From NCBI GenBank assembly GCA_964434165.1, contig CAYSUS010000006.1, forward strand, positions 65,672 through 129,671: a stretch of DNA of 64,000 nt, given 5' to 3'. The notes beneath the pieces were generated by a model that was given only the letters and a program-made list of their open reading frames with translations, did no database searches and was not told the DNA's origin. This document shows positions 27,139-36,278 of the stretch, piece after piece (position 1 is the first letter of the stretch; each line of letters begins with the position of its first letter). This DNA comes from CAYSUS01 sp964434165. Lineage in GTDB: Bacteria > Planctomycetota > Planctomycetia > Pirellulales > Thermoguttaceae. The translations under genes and the position numbers were made by a program.

Positions 27139-28791
27139 CTACTCGCCCGGCGCGTCGACCGCACAGGCGACGCGGAAGCCGAGGCGGCTGTACCGCTGGT
27201 TCGGCTTGAGACCGGCGCGGTACGCCGACCGGCACCCGCCCGCCAGGTTGATCCACCCGCCGCCGCGGAGCACGCGCTCCGTGCCTGCCTCGGGCCCGGT
27301 CGGGTCGGTTGCCGGCGCCGTCGCGTAGTAGCCGGCGTCGTGCCAGTCCTGGCACCACTCCCAGACGTTGCCGTACACGTCGTGGAGTCCCCACGGGTTG
27401 GGCCGCAACCGGCCCACCGGGTGCGTCTTCTCCTCGGAGTTAGCCACGTACCAGGCGCAGCGTGCCAGGGAAGCTTCCGCGCCAGCCTCCGGCACGCCAT
27501 GAGGCGCGGCGCTGCACCATCGCCGGCCGCGACTGCCCGCCCGAGCGGCATACTCCCACTGGGCCTCGGTCGGCAGCGCATAGCGCCGCCCTGCCGTCTT
27601 CTCCTCAGGCAAATCGGACAAGCGCCGGCAGAATTCCGCGCCTTCGCTCCACGAGACCTGTTCCACCGGCCGGTTGGGATCGCCCTTGAACAGGCTCGGG
27701 TTGGCGCGCATCACTTGCTCGTACTGCGCCTGCGTGACTTCTGTAAGACCCAGCCAGAACGGCCTGGTGATCCGCACCCGGTGTTGCGGCGTCTCGTCCG
27801 GCAGCCGCAACATGTACCAGGTCGGTGCCTCGTCGCGATTGCCCTCCTCGGTCAGCCGAAAGACCTCTTCGGCTGTCGATCCCATGTCGAACTCGCCGGG
27901 CGGGATGAGCACGAACTTCATCCCGATCGAGTTCTCACACTTCGCCGGTTGGCACAGATGCCGCGACCATTGGAGCTGGTGCTTCTTGGCCTCTTCTTCG
28001 TCAAACGGCGCGATCGCCAGGGGCGGCTCGCCGGCGGCCGCGGGGGTCTCCAAGCCGTGCCGCTTGATCTCCTCTCGGCGCCGTGCGACCGCGCTCTGGA
28101 TCGGGCTGGCGGGGTTCTTTGCTTCGGTTGGAGGGTCAGAGGTCGGCTCGCGCCTGTCCTCTTCGGGCTTCGAGTCCGCCACGCCACGGACGGCCTTCTG
28201 CGCCCGGCGCGTGGGGTGTTGATTCCGATCCCGGGCGGGCTTGGCCGCCTTCTCCTCGAAGGGCTTCTGAGAGCGCTGGGCGGCTTCCTGCTCCGGCTTG
28301 CGCATTGCCCAGTCGGCGAGGAGGGCCACGACAAGCCCCACCGCGAGGATGCCGAGGATCGCTAGCGACGCCCTCTCCGTCAACTTCCGCCGCGGGGTGC
28401 GCCTCGAAGCCGTGCGCCGTCTGCGCCCCCCCGCCGGCGCGACGGGGTCGATGTGAATCCGCGGTTCAGCGGCCGCCGCGGCCAGCATGGATGGCGTTGC
28501 CTGCTCTGCCCCGAGCCGCTCGCGCAGCTGCCGGTCGTAGACGGCCTTCTTCTCTGGGCTCAGCAGGCACACGCGCGCGGCAGCCACCTCGTTGAGCAGC
28601 CTCTGCGACGCGGCGGCGTGTTTGCCGCTCTGGTAGTTTCGCAGATGCCCCATCTGCCGGTCCGCCGCCGCCGCGATCGACTCGGCATGGTCCTCGAACA
28701 GCGAAAGCCCGAGCAGGCGGTAATGATGGGGCGGCTGCTCCTCGCGGGGAATGGACAGCCACATGTGATACGGGTCGAACTGCTCGGCCAT
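27139..28791 (-). CDS. DnaJ-like / transmembrane / SUMF1-domain protein
   Basis: A 550-aa membrane protein. Residues about 1-100 (DPYHMWLSIPREEQPPHHYR, then RLLNEVAAARVCLLSPEKK) form the planctomycete N-terminal domain that resembles a J-domain without HPD. A basic linker and one membrane helix (SLAILGILAVGLVVALLADW, about 150-172) follow. After a charged region, a formylglycine-generating-enzyme-like (SUMF1) domain spans about 285-550: FVLIPPGEFDMGS, LPTEAQWEYAARAG, NVWEWCQDW, RVLRGGGWINLAGGCRSAYR and LGFRVAC. In the active-site segment only the second of the two copper-binding Cys of true FGEs is present; the first is replaced by Asn. Sulfatase maturation is thus doubtful. The start at ATG 28791 is where the conserved domain begins. 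Confidence 0.88.
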   Translation of the reverse strand: MAEQFDPYHMWLSIPREEQPPHHYRLLGLSLFEDHAESIAAAADRQMGHLRNYQSGKHAAASQRLLNEVAAARVCLLSPEKKAVYDRQLRERLGAEQATPSMLAAAAAEPRIHIDPVAPAGGRRRRTASRRTPRRKLTERASLAILGILAVGLVVALLADWAMRKPEQEAAQRSQKPFEEKAAKPARDRNQHPTRRAQKAVRGVADSKPEEDRREPTSDPPTEAKNPASPIQSAVARRREEIKRHGLETPAAAGEPPLAIAPFDEEEAKKHQLQWSRHLCQPAKCENSIGMKFVLIPPGEFDMGSTAEEVFRLTEEGNRDEAPTWYMLRLPDETPQHRVRITRPFWLGLTEVTQAQYEQVMRANPSLFKGDPNRPVEQVSWSEGAEFCRRLSDLPEEKTAGRRYALPTEAQWEYAARAGSRGRRWCSAAPHGVPEAGAEASLARCAWYVANSEEKTHPVGRLRPNPWGLHDVYGNVWEWCQDWHDAGYYATAPATDPTGPEAGTERVLRGGGWINLAGGCRSAYRAGLKPNQRYSRLGFRVACAVDAPGE

Positions 28792-29036
28792 ATGAGATGC
28801 GCTCCGCTTGCCCGGGCGGCATCTTGGCGACGGCGAGGACGGGATGCAGACCCGGACAGTGTTGTCAACCTTGTGGGGTTTGTCAACCACGCCAGCTGCG
28901 CGGAACTGGCGGTACGAAGCGGCTCGCGGATCCGCTGGGGTGCAAAGACGTTAGGAGAGCATGGGGAAGGGGTGTCCCGGCGGCCGCTCCTTCACGGTCG
29001 CGGCTTCGGTTCGATTCACGCGCCTGGGGCTTATTC

Positions 29037-30854
29037 CTAGCTGCCCAGCTCCTGCAAATCCTTCTCCATCGCCTCCAGCCTCGCCTGAAGCTCCGCCTTG
29101 GTCGCTTCCAGGTCGGCGATCTGCTCGGCGGGCTGGAAGGCGAACATGTAGAACTTCACTTTCGGCTCGGTGCCCGAGGGGCGCACGGCCACGTAGTTGC
29201 CCTCGGCGACCAAGTCGAGGATCACCATGTCGCCCACCGGGGCGTCCATGGGCTCGGGCGCGGACCCGGGGACCGTGGACGTGCCGTTCAGATAGTCGCG
29301 GACTCGGGCGACCTCCATGTTGCCGATCGATTTGGGTGGCGCGGTCCGCACGCCGGCCAAGAGGGCCTTCATGTCTTCCATGCCCTGGGCCCCGGGCATC
29401 TTGCGCGAGAACGCCTTCTCCAGGTGGCAGCCGTACTGCCAGAAGAGGGCGTCGAGCTTCTCGTGAAGGGTTTGTCCCTCGGCCTTCGCCCTGGCCGCCA
29501 GCTCGGCCAGCAGCATCGAGGCTACGGCCGCGTCCTTGTCGCGGGCGTGCGCCCCGACGAGGAACCCGTACGACTCCTCCGCCCCCAGGACGAACTTCTC
29601 CGGATCGCGCTGGTCCATCACGCCGCCGATCCACTTGAAACCGACCAGAAGGTCGCCGACCGTCGTCACGCCGTGGTCGTCGGCGATGCGGCGGATCAGC
29701 TCCGTGGTGACGGCCGTCTTGACCACGTAGTGCTCCGGCGTGAGCGTGCCGGACACGCGGCCGAACTCGAGGAGGTAATCGGCCAATAGCGCGCCGATCT
29801 GGTTGCCCGTGATCGTCTTCCACTCGGCTCCGTGTTCGAGCGTCAGCGGCGCCGCACACCCGACGCGGTCGCAGTCCGGGTCGGTGGCCAGGATCAGGTC
29901 GGCCCCGGTCTGTTCGGCGCGCTCGATGATCGCATCGAACACGGCCGGGTTCTCGGGATTGGAGACGTGGCCCGGCACGTTGGGGAAATCGCCGTCGGGC
30001 TCGGCGTGCGGGCCGAAGACCTCGATCTCCCTGAAACCCGACGCCTCCAGGGCCGGCACCACGGCCGTAGTGCCCACCCCGTGCAGCGGCGAGTAGATGA
30101 TGCTGAGGTCCCGCGGTCCGGGCCGGCTCTGCGACTCGACCGCGGCCAGGAAGGCCTGATCGACCTCGTCCTGGCAGTATTCGACCTGGCCGCTGGTGAG
30201 GGCCGTCTCGAAATCGGTCCGCTGGATGTCGATAACGTTCATCACCGCGTCGATCACGCCCTGATCGTGCGGCGGGAGGAGCTGCCCGCCCGTGTGCCAA
30301 TAGACCTTCACCGCATTGTCCTCGGGCGGGTTGTGGCTGGCGGTGACCATGATCCCGCACGAGCATTGTTTGCGGCGCACGGCGAACGACAGCACGGGCG
30401 TGCTGCGGTAGCCGTCGAGGAAGTACACCTTGTAGCCGTTGGCCACCATGATCTCCGCGCACAGCACGGCGAACTCCCGCGAGCGGTGGCGCGTGTCGTA
30501 GGCGATGGCGCAGGACAGGTCGCCTTGGGCGTGCCCCTGGACGTAGTCGGCCAGGCCCTGGGCGCTCTCGCCGATGGTCCGCTGGTTGATGGCGTTGGTG
30601 CCGACAGGGTACATCTTGCCGCGCCGCCCGCCCGTGCCGAACGGGATGACCTGCCAGAACACGTCGTCCAGCTCCTTCCACTTGCCCGCGGTCACGTGCT
30701 CGGCGACCTCGGCGGCGTAGTCGGCGTAGCGGGGCTCGGAGAGCCAGGTGCGGATGTTCTCGACGGCGCCGTCGGACAGCTTGCCGTCGCGGGCGGCCTG
30801 GTCGAGTTGCGCGAGGGCCTGGGACGCGTCGAACGCGGAGGTGGGGTCGGGCAT
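29037..30854 (-). CDS. Phosphoglucomutase/phosphomannomutase (large form)
   Basis: A 605-aa alpha-D-phosphohexomutase of the PgcA/PGM2 type, interconverting hexose 1- and 6-phosphates in the cytosol. Motifs in order: PFGTGGRRGKMYPVGTN, catalytic serine loop MVTASHNPPEDN (S173), metal loop DPDCDR (about 335), sugar loop LGAEESYGF and phosphate loop VAVRPSGTEPKVKFY. The start is ATG 30854 (MPDPTSAFD); upstream in-frame sequence looks non-coding. The length, about 150 aa above GlmM-type enzymes, is normal for this subgroup. A second mutase gene is transcribed divergently from 31111, across about 256 bp. Confidence 0.93.
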   Translation of the reverse strand: MPDPTSAFDASQALAQLDQAARDGKLSDGAVENIRTWLSEPRYADYAAEVAEHVTAGKWKELDDVFWQVIPFGTGGRRGKMYPVGTNAINQRTIGESAQGLADYVQGHAQGDLSCAIAYDTRHRSREFAVLCAEIMVANGYKVYFLDGYRSTPVLSFAVRRKQCSCGIMVTASHNPPEDNAVKVYWHTGGQLLPPHDQGVIDAVMNVIDIQRTDFETALTSGQVEYCQDEVDQAFLAAVESQSRPGPRDLSIIYSPLHGVGTTAVVPALEASGFREIEVFGPHAEPDGDFPNVPGHVSNPENPAVFDAIIERAEQTGADLILATDPDCDRVGCAAPLTLEHGAEWKTITGNQIGALLADYLLEFGRVSGTLTPEHYVVKTAVTTELIRRIADDHGVTTVGDLLVGFKWIGGVMDQRDPEKFVLGAEESYGFLVGAHARDKDAAVASMLLAELAARAKAEGQTLHEKLDALFWQYGCHLEKAFSRKMPGAQGMEDMKALLAGVRTAPPKSIGNMEVARVRDYLNGTSTVPGSAPEPMDAPVGDMVILDLVAEGNYVAVRPSGTEPKVKFYMFAFQPAEQIADLEATKAELQARLEAMEKDLQELGS

Positions 30855-31110
30855 CGGTCCGTCCAGCCTTGTCTCTTGGGAGGGTTTGGCGATGGTCCTG
30901 CGGTGTGCCTCGCCGGGCGCTCGGGGCACATCCACGCGGGTATTCTCGCAACTTCCCCGGGTCGGAGAAAGGGGGACGACAGCCTGGCGGGCCTTGCGCA
31001 ACCGTAACCGGGGCCGGCTTCTGCGGCTTCCCGTGTTCTTCTATACTGGCAGCCACGGGCCGTTCGGGTCATGTACTGTTCCGATCCCTGCCGCGGAAAG
31101 GGCCTCTGGC

Positions 31111-32454
31111 GTGGCCGAACCGATCATCAGCGTGTCCGGAATGCGGGGCGTCGTCGGGGAGACCCTGACGCCGGAGGTGGCCGTGCGCTACGTGGCGGCC
31201 TTTGCCGCGCTGGCCCCGCCCGGGCCGATCGTGCTGGGGCGCGACGGCCGGGCCTCGGGCCGGATGCTGGCCGAGGCGGTGCGGGCGGGGCTGCACGCCT
31301 CGGGGCGGACCACGCTCCAGGCCGGCGTGGCCCCCACGCCCACCGTCGGCATTCTGGTAAGAAAGCATCAGTGCGCCGGCGGCGTGCAGATCACCGCCAG
31401 TCACAACCCGCCCGAGTACGACGGCCTGAAGCTCTTCTCGGCCGAGGGGCGCGTGATCCCCGCCGGGCCGGGCCGCGAGGTGCTGTCGGGCTATCGCTCG
31501 GGCAAGGCCGCGTGGGTCCCGCACCACCGATTGGGCACGTCGCAGGAGATCGCCGACCCGGAAGGACCGCACCTTCAAGCCGTGCTCGCCACGGTGGACG
31601 TCGAGACGATCCGCGCAAGGCGGCTGAAAGTGCTGCTGGACGCCAACCGCGGGTCGGGCGGGCGCCTGGGGAGGCTGCTGCTGGAGGCCCTGGGGTGCGA
31701 GGTCACCGTGCTCGGCGAGCAGCCCGACGGCCACTTCGAGCACCCGGCCGAGCCCACGGCCGAGAACCTCACCAGCGTGCTGCCCCAGGTGCGCCAGGCC
31801 GGGGCCGACGTGGGCTTCTGCCAGGACCCGGATGCCGACCGCCTGGCCGTGATCGACGCGCACGGGCGCTACCTGGGCGAGGAGTACACCCTGGCCATGT
31901 GCCTGGACCACGTCCTCCAGTATCGCAAGGGCGCGGTGGTGGCCAACTGCGCCTCGAGCAGCATGAGCCAGGACCTGGCGCGGAAGCACGACGTGCCCTA
32001 CTACCGCGCGGCGGTGGGCGAGGCCAACGTCGTGGATCTCATGCTGGCCAAGGACGCGGCCTTCGGCGGGGAGGGGAACGGCGGGCCGATCGATCCGCGC
32101 GTGGGGATGATCCGCGACAGCTTCGTGGGCATGGCGCAACTGCTCGACTGGATGGCCCGGCGCGAGCGTCCCATCGGGGAGCTGGCCGACGAGCTGCCGC
32201 GGTACGAGATCGTGAAGACCAAGTTCGCCCTGCCGCAAGAGAGGGTGGGGCAGGCCCTCGACGCCCTGGAGCGGCACTTCTCCGACGCCCGGTCCGACCG
32301 GCTTGACGGCCTGCGCCTCGACTGGCCCGGCCGGTGGCTGCTGGTCCGGGCGAGCAACACCGAGCCGATCGTCCGCGCCATTGCCGAGGCGGCCACCGCC
32401 AAGGAAGCGCAGAAGCTGTGCGAGGAGGCGGAGAGGGTCCTCGGCTCCATCTAG
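31111..32454 (+). CDS. Phosphoglucosamine/phosphomanno mutase (GlmM-like)
   Basis: A 447-aa phosphohexomutase. It starts at GTG 31111, with GAAAGGG 8 bases upstream and MAEPIISVSGMRGVVGETLT as the natural N-terminus; the frame is open upstream but not protein-like. Motifs: catalytic ITASHNPPEYDG (S97), metal loop DPDADR (239-244), sugar loop GGEGNGGPIDP and phosphate loop RASNTEP. The GEGNGG loop and SVSGMRG start resemble GlmM/ManB-type enzymes of archaea and planctomycetes more than proteobacterial GlmM. Likely role is glucosamine- or mannose-1-phosphate supply for envelope sugars. Substrate preference needs assay. Confidence 0.9.
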   Translation: MAEPIISVSGMRGVVGETLTPEVAVRYVAAFAALAPPGPIVLGRDGRASGRMLAEAVRAGLHASGRTTLQAGVAPTPTVGILVRKHQCAGGVQITASHNPPEYDGLKLFSAEGRVIPAGPGREVLSGYRSGKAAWVPHHRLGTSQEIADPEGPHLQAVLATVDVETIRARRLKVLLDANRGSGGRLGRLLLEALGCEVTVLGEQPDGHFEHPAEPTAENLTSVLPQVRQAGADVGFCQDPDADRLAVIDAHGRYLGEEYTLAMCLDHVLQYRKGAVVANCASSSMSQDLARKHDVPYYRAAVGEANVVDLMLAKDAAFGGEGNGGPIDPRVGMIRDSFVGMAQLLDWMARRERPIGELADELPRYEIVKTKFALPQERVGQALDALERHFSDARSDRLDGLRLDWPGRWLLVRASNTEPIVRAIAEAATAKEAQKLCEEAERVLGSI

Positions 32455-32613
32455 CCGCCGAGCTCGCTCGCGGGGAGGAGGTCTTGTTCAGCAACGACGC
32501 TCGCCCTTGCAGAAGCCAGAGGACCTCTCCTGTCGCGCCTAGTCCTGCTCCAGCTTCTGAGATCGTGAGATGAGAGCTTGGACTATGCGCCTTGTCTCCC
32601 ACTGCTGAAGTGC

Positions 32614-33100
32614 TCAGCGCAGCCACTCGAGGAACTGGGTCTCGGAGTGCAGTAGGCAGGTGCCAGTCAAGGGGGCGGCCAATCGTCCCTGAATTGCCAA
32701 ATCTAACACTTCAGAGAAGTCGGTCGGTCGGGTATCCCCAGAGGCTGGAGCAGGCCGAAAGATGGCCGAGCAAGGATACGGTGGGAAGTCGTGCGCGACG
32801 GAGACAAGAGCGTAGCGGTAGTCGAGCGAGGGGGCTTTCAAGTACAGGGTGTGCGTGTGACGGAATCGCTCGCCGGGCGGGATCGCCTCTTCAACGTATT
32901 CCTCAACTTGCTCGATCGGTCGCGACTCCGACTCCACCTCCCCAACCACAAGCCCCTTGGTCTTTTTCCCGAGAACCACGGCCTGCTCGCGGAGAAACCC
33001 CGACGGGCGGGATGACGTCGGTGATGGATAGTTCGTCGGGCCAGAGGTCGCGTTCTGCTTGCGCTATGGCGGCATCCTCGAACCATCGCCGCGGCGCTCC
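32614..33100 (-). pseudogene. Frame-disrupted gene for an unrecognised protein
   Basis: Minus-strand coding potential is split between two frames. The upstream part reads RRWFEDAAIAQAERDLWPDE then LSITDVIPPVG (about 33105-33001). One base later in frame it continues FLREQAVVLGKKTKGLVVG, then EVESESRPIEQVEEYVEEAI, to the stop at 32614. The join lies at a run of four C on the plus strand (32998-33001), as expected from a one-base indel or sequencing error. No ATG fits the upstream part before the serS stop at 33146, so the true 5' end is also unclear. If only the downstream frame is real, a GTG at 32979 would give a 121-aa protein. The family is not recognised. Base composition is less GC-rich than neighbours. 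Confidence 0.5.
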
Positions 33101-33145
33101 CGGTTGGCGGTTCGGGCGTGGTGCCTGGCCACCAGGGTGGCGGGG

Positions 33146-34423
33146 CTAGCCGCGCGGCTCAATCCGCTCTTTGCCGACCCAGGGCCTCAGCACCTCGGGC
33201 ACGATAACCGAGCCGTCGGCCTGCTGGTAGTTTTCCAGTACGGCGATCAGGCCGCGGCTGATGGCCACGGCCGTGCCGTTGAGCGTGTGGACGAACCGCG
33301 TCCCCTTCTCGCCCTTGACGCGGTAGCGGATGTTCAATCGCCGGGCCTGGTAGTCGGTGCAATTGGAGGTGCTGGTTACTTCGCCCCAACCCTTGCGCCC
33401 CGGCATCCACGCCTCCAGGTCGTACTTGCGGTAGGCCGGCCCGCCCAGGTCGCCGGTGGCCGTATCGACCACGCGGTAGGGGATGCCCAGCCCGTCGAAG
33501 ATGCGGCACTCCATGTCCCGAAGGTGCTCGAGCATGGGCTCGCTCTGGTCCGGGAGCGTGAAGGCGAACATCTCCACCTTGGTGAACTGGTGCACGCGGA
33601 ACAGGCCCCGCGTGGCCCGACCGTGCGCCCCCGCCTCGGTGCGAAAGCAGTGGCTCGTGCCGCAGTACTTCAGCGGCAGGTCGCCGGCCTGGAGCGTCTG
33701 GCCGGCCAGCATTCCGCCCAGCGTGATCTCGGCCGTGGCGACCAGGCTCAGGTCGGTGCTCTCGATGCTGTAGATCTGCGTCTCCTCGCCGCGGGGGATG
33801 TAGCCGGTGCCTTCGAGGACCTCATTGCGGGCAAGATCCGGCGTCGCAATGAGCGCGAACCCCTCGTCCATCAGCAGCCCCATCGCGTAGCGCTGCAGGG
33901 CCAGCTCCAGGAGCACGGCCTCGTTCTTCAGAAAGTAGAACCCGTGCCCTGCCACCCGGGCCCCGGCCTCCAGGTCCACAAGATCGAGCTTCTCGCCCAG
34001 GGCCACGTGATCGAGCGGTTCGAAATCGAGCTCCGGCACCGGCGTCCGGCCTCGGGCGACCTCCAGGTTGGCCTTGTCGTCGGCGCCGACCGGGGCATCA
34101 GGATGCGAGAGGTTGGGGATCGTCTTCTGAATCCGCAGCAGTTCCTCCACGATCCACTCCATCGCCGTCTTCACCTCGGCCGCCTGCTCGCGGATCTGCC
34201 GGCCCTCCTCCTTGCGGGCCTCGCGCTCGGCCTGATCCTTGGCCTGCCCGATGGCCTTCGAGTTCTGGTTCGAGCGGCGGTTCAGCTCGTCCAGCTCGAC
34301 CTGCTTGGCCTTGCGCTCGGCCTCGAGCTGCACGAACCGGTCCACGTCGGCGTGGACGCCCCGTCGGGCGCAGTTCTGCTTGACGGTCTCCGCGTTCTCG
34401 ACGATGAATCGATGGTCCAGCAT
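33146..34423 (-). CDS. serS: Seryl-tRNA synthetase
   Basis: A 425-aa class II aminoacyl-tRNA synthetase that charges tRNA-Ser in the cytosol. The N-terminal part (about 1-110) is the long antiparallel coiled-coil arm (QLEAERKAKQVELDELNRRS and following), used to contact the tRNA variable arm. The catalytic core contains motif 2 (RVHQFTKVEMFAF), the serine-binding TAEITL region and motif 3 (LNGTAVAISRGLIAVLENYQ). Length is normal. Start ATG 34423 gives the usual MLDHRFIVEN. A 270-bp gap with the hairpin at 34672 separates it from the TPR gene upstream. Confidence 0.97.
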   Translation of the reverse strand: MLDHRFIVENAETVKQNCARRGVHADVDRFVQLEAERKAKQVELDELNRRSNQNSKAIGQAKDQAEREARKEEGRQIREQAAEVKTAMEWIVEELLRIQKTIPNLSHPDAPVGADDKANLEVARGRTPVPELDFEPLDHVALGEKLDLVDLEAGARVAGHGFYFLKNEAVLLELALQRYAMGLLMDEGFALIATPDLARNEVLEGTGYIPRGEETQIYSIESTDLSLVATAEITLGGMLAGQTLQAGDLPLKYCGTSHCFRTEAGAHGRATRGLFRVHQFTKVEMFAFTLPDQSEPMLEHLRDMECRIFDGLGIPYRVVDTATGDLGGPAYRKYDLEAWMPGRKGWGEVTSTSNCTDYQARRLNIRYRVKGEKGTRFVHTLNGTAVAISRGLIAVLENYQQADGSVIVPEVLRPWVGKERIEPRG

Positions 34424-34671
34424 GGCTCAGGAGGTCTTCCTAGGGGATTCCGTTCGGTCCGCCGCGGCGCCGGGCGTCCCGCTTCTGACGAGGCCGCTCG
34501 GGCGAAGATGGTTCGCCCCGTAAGGTAGCCCCTGCGGCCGGCGTGCGGAAGATGGACCGGCCACGATCTCCGCAGGACGGGGTGCCACTGCGTTGCCCTG
34601 CTGTCGGAAGGACGCAATGCCACTCCGCCCAATCGTGCGACGACGGACCAGCCGGGTCATGCATGAACGAG

Positions 34672-34693
34672 GGACGGACCGGGCAGTCCGTCC
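34672..34693 (-). terminator. Hairpin at the end of the TPR gene
   Basis: GGACGGAC (34672-34679) pairs with GTCCGTCC (34686-34693) across a 6-base loop, starting in the stop codon of the minus-strand TPR gene. There is no U tract, so termination is plausible but not certain. The rest of 34424-34671 contains short inexact repeats (TGCCACTGCG/TGCCACTCCG) and no gene. Confidence 0.45.
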
Positions 34694-35016
34694 TACTGCT
34701 GGGCGTTCATCTGGGCCTGCCGGGCCTGCATCAGGGCCTTCTCGGCCTCGGGGATCAGCCCGGCCTGCTGGCAGATCAGGCTGAGCGCAACATAGCTGAA
34801 CGGATCGTCCGGTTCCAGCTCACAAACCTTGCGCCCGTGCTCCACGGCCTCGTCGTACTTCTCCAGCTTGCCATAGAAGACGCTCAGGGCGGCGTGGGCC
34901 AGCGCGTAATCCGCCTGCTGCCCGAGCAGTTCGTGGAGCTTGTCGATGGCCCCCTCCAGGTTGCCGGACTGCTGGACCTGGATGGCCTCGTCATACATTT
35001 CCACGACATTCGGCAT
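34693..35016 (-). CDS. TPR-repeat protein, 107 aa
   Basis: A small soluble protein built of about three tetratricopeptide repeats, a protein-interaction scaffold. Repeats are recognisable at about residues 3-36 (MYDEAIQVQQSGNLEGAIDK), 37-70 (ADYALAHAALSVFYGKLEKY) and 71-104 (DDPFSYVALSLICQQAGLIP). The start is ATG 35016, with GGAGAAG just upstream; a longer frame begins 42 bases earlier without better support. It is divergent from the LpxA-like gene. The partner is unknown. Confidence 0.8.
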   Translation of the reverse strand: MPNVVEMYDEAIQVQQSGNLEGAIDKLHELLGQQADYALAHAALSVFYGKLEKYDEAVEHGRKVCELEPDDPFSYVALSLICQQAGLIPEAEKALMQARQAQMNAQQ

Positions 35017-35267
35017 GGTCTTCTCCGCGGCTGGCAGGTGTTTCAGGGATTGTGGCAAGGCCGACCGGCCGCGACGGGCGGCGGACGGATGGCGCGCGGC
35101 ATCCTAAGTGTATCGGGCAAGGCAACCTGCGACTACCGATCCCCCAAGGAGGGTGGCGCCCTCGGCGTGCCTGGCAGTGACAGGGAGACGTTCAGTCCTT
35201 CCTGCCCCTGCGACCCGCATCTTCCCCAGATCTCGCTGAATCGCGAAGCTCTGCGCAGCCGATACAA

Positions 35268-35286
35268 GCTGAGGTGCGGCCTCAGC
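35268..35286. other. Small hairpin upstream of the LpxA-like gene
   Basis: GCTGAGG (35268-35274) and CCTCAGC (35280-35286) form a 7-bp stem with a 5-base loop. It lies in the 377-bp divergent gap between the TPR gene and the LpxA-like gene (35017-35393). No other signal was recognised there. Confidence 0.25.
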
Positions 35287-35393
35287 CTGCGCTCGGCATG
35301 CGTGGAGCTGGCGCCGATCCCGGCGAGGCCGGTCGCCGCCAAGGTGTATCGCCCGGCACCACAAATTGCCCGTTTCTCTTCGAGGTCCCTTCC

Positions 35394-36278
35394 GTGACAG
35401 GTGCCCAGCATTCGGTCGTCAGCCCCCTGGCCCGTATCGGCCGGGGCGTGCACATCGGTCCCTTCTGTGTCATCGAGCCGGACGTCGAGATCGGCGACGG
35501 CTGCACCCTGGCCAGCCGTGTGGTCCTCCGCAATGGAACCCGGCTCGGCTCCTGCAACCACGTGTTCGAGAACGTCGTGCTCGGCGGCCTGCCCCAGCAC
35601 GTCAAGCGGCCCGAACGGCCCGGGCTGGTCCGCATCGGCAGCGGCAACACGATCCGCGAGAACGTGACCATCCACCGCTCCCTGGAGGAAGGCCACGACA
35701 CGATCGTCGGCGACGGAAACCTCCTGATGGTCAACGTCCACATCGCCCACGACTGCATCGTCGGCAATCGCTCCATCTTCGCCAACAACACGATGCTGGC
35801 CGGGCACATCGAGGTGGCCGACCGGGCGTACGTCTCCGGCGCCGTGGCCGTGCACCAGTTCTGCCGCATCGGGACCCTGGCCATGGTCGGCGGCCAGGCT
35901 CACGTCAACCAGGACGTGCCGCCTTACGTCACCGTCGACGGCCAGAGCAGTTGCGTCGTGGGGATCAACCAGATCGGGCTGCGCCGCGCGGGCTTCTCCT
36001 CCGAGGACATCCGCGTGCTCAAAGAGGCCTACCGCGTGATCTACCGCAGCGGGATGAAGTGGGAGGCGATCCTCCAGATCCTGCGGGAACGGTTCCGCGA
36101 CGGGCCGGCCGCGGCCTTCTACGAGTTCCTTTCCACCACGCGCCGCGGCATCCTCTCCGAGCGCCGCCTGCCGCCGAACGCGACGATCAAGATCCATCCG
36201 GCCGACGGGAAGTCCGACAGCGACCAGCAGCCCGACCGACGCGCCGCGCCGGCCCATGCGCGGTTCCGGGTAGGGTAG
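35394..36278 (+). CDS. LpxA-like UDP-N-acetylglucosamine acyltransferase
   Basis: A 294-aa left-handed beta-helix acyltransferase. LpxA transfers a 3-hydroxyacyl chain from acyl carrier protein to UDP-GlcNAc, the first step of lipid A synthesis in the cytosol. The start is GTG 35394, with GAGG 8 bases before it; upstream sequence is not protein-like. Hexapeptide repeats run from about residue 10 to 190. The catalytic His is in NVHIAHDC (H119), and the ANNTMLAGH and AVAVHQFCRIG segments match LpxA closely. The C-terminal helical region ends in a basic/Pro-rich tail about 25 residues longer than usual. No other lpx gene is nearby, which is unusual outside the phylum. Confidence 0.9.
   Translation: MTGAQHSVVSPLARIGRGVHIGPFCVIEPDVEIGDGCTLASRVVLRNGTRLGSCNHVFENVVLGGLPQHVKRPERPGLVRIGSGNTIRENVTIHRSLEEGHDTIVGDGNLLMVNVHIAHDCIVGNRSIFANNTMLAGHIEVADRAYVSGAVAVHQFCRIGTLAMVGGQAHVNQDVPPYVTVDGQSSCVVGINQIGLRRAGFSSEDIRVLKEAYRVIYRSGMKWEAILQILRERFRDGPAAAFYEFLSTTRRGILSERRLPPNATIKIHPADGKSDSDQQPDRRAAPAHARFRVG

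Noticed and set aside
27139..28791. Sulfatase-maturing FGE for the sulfatases in this window
   Set aside because: One of the two catalytic Cys is missing in the aligned segment, and the gene is more than 30 kb away from them.
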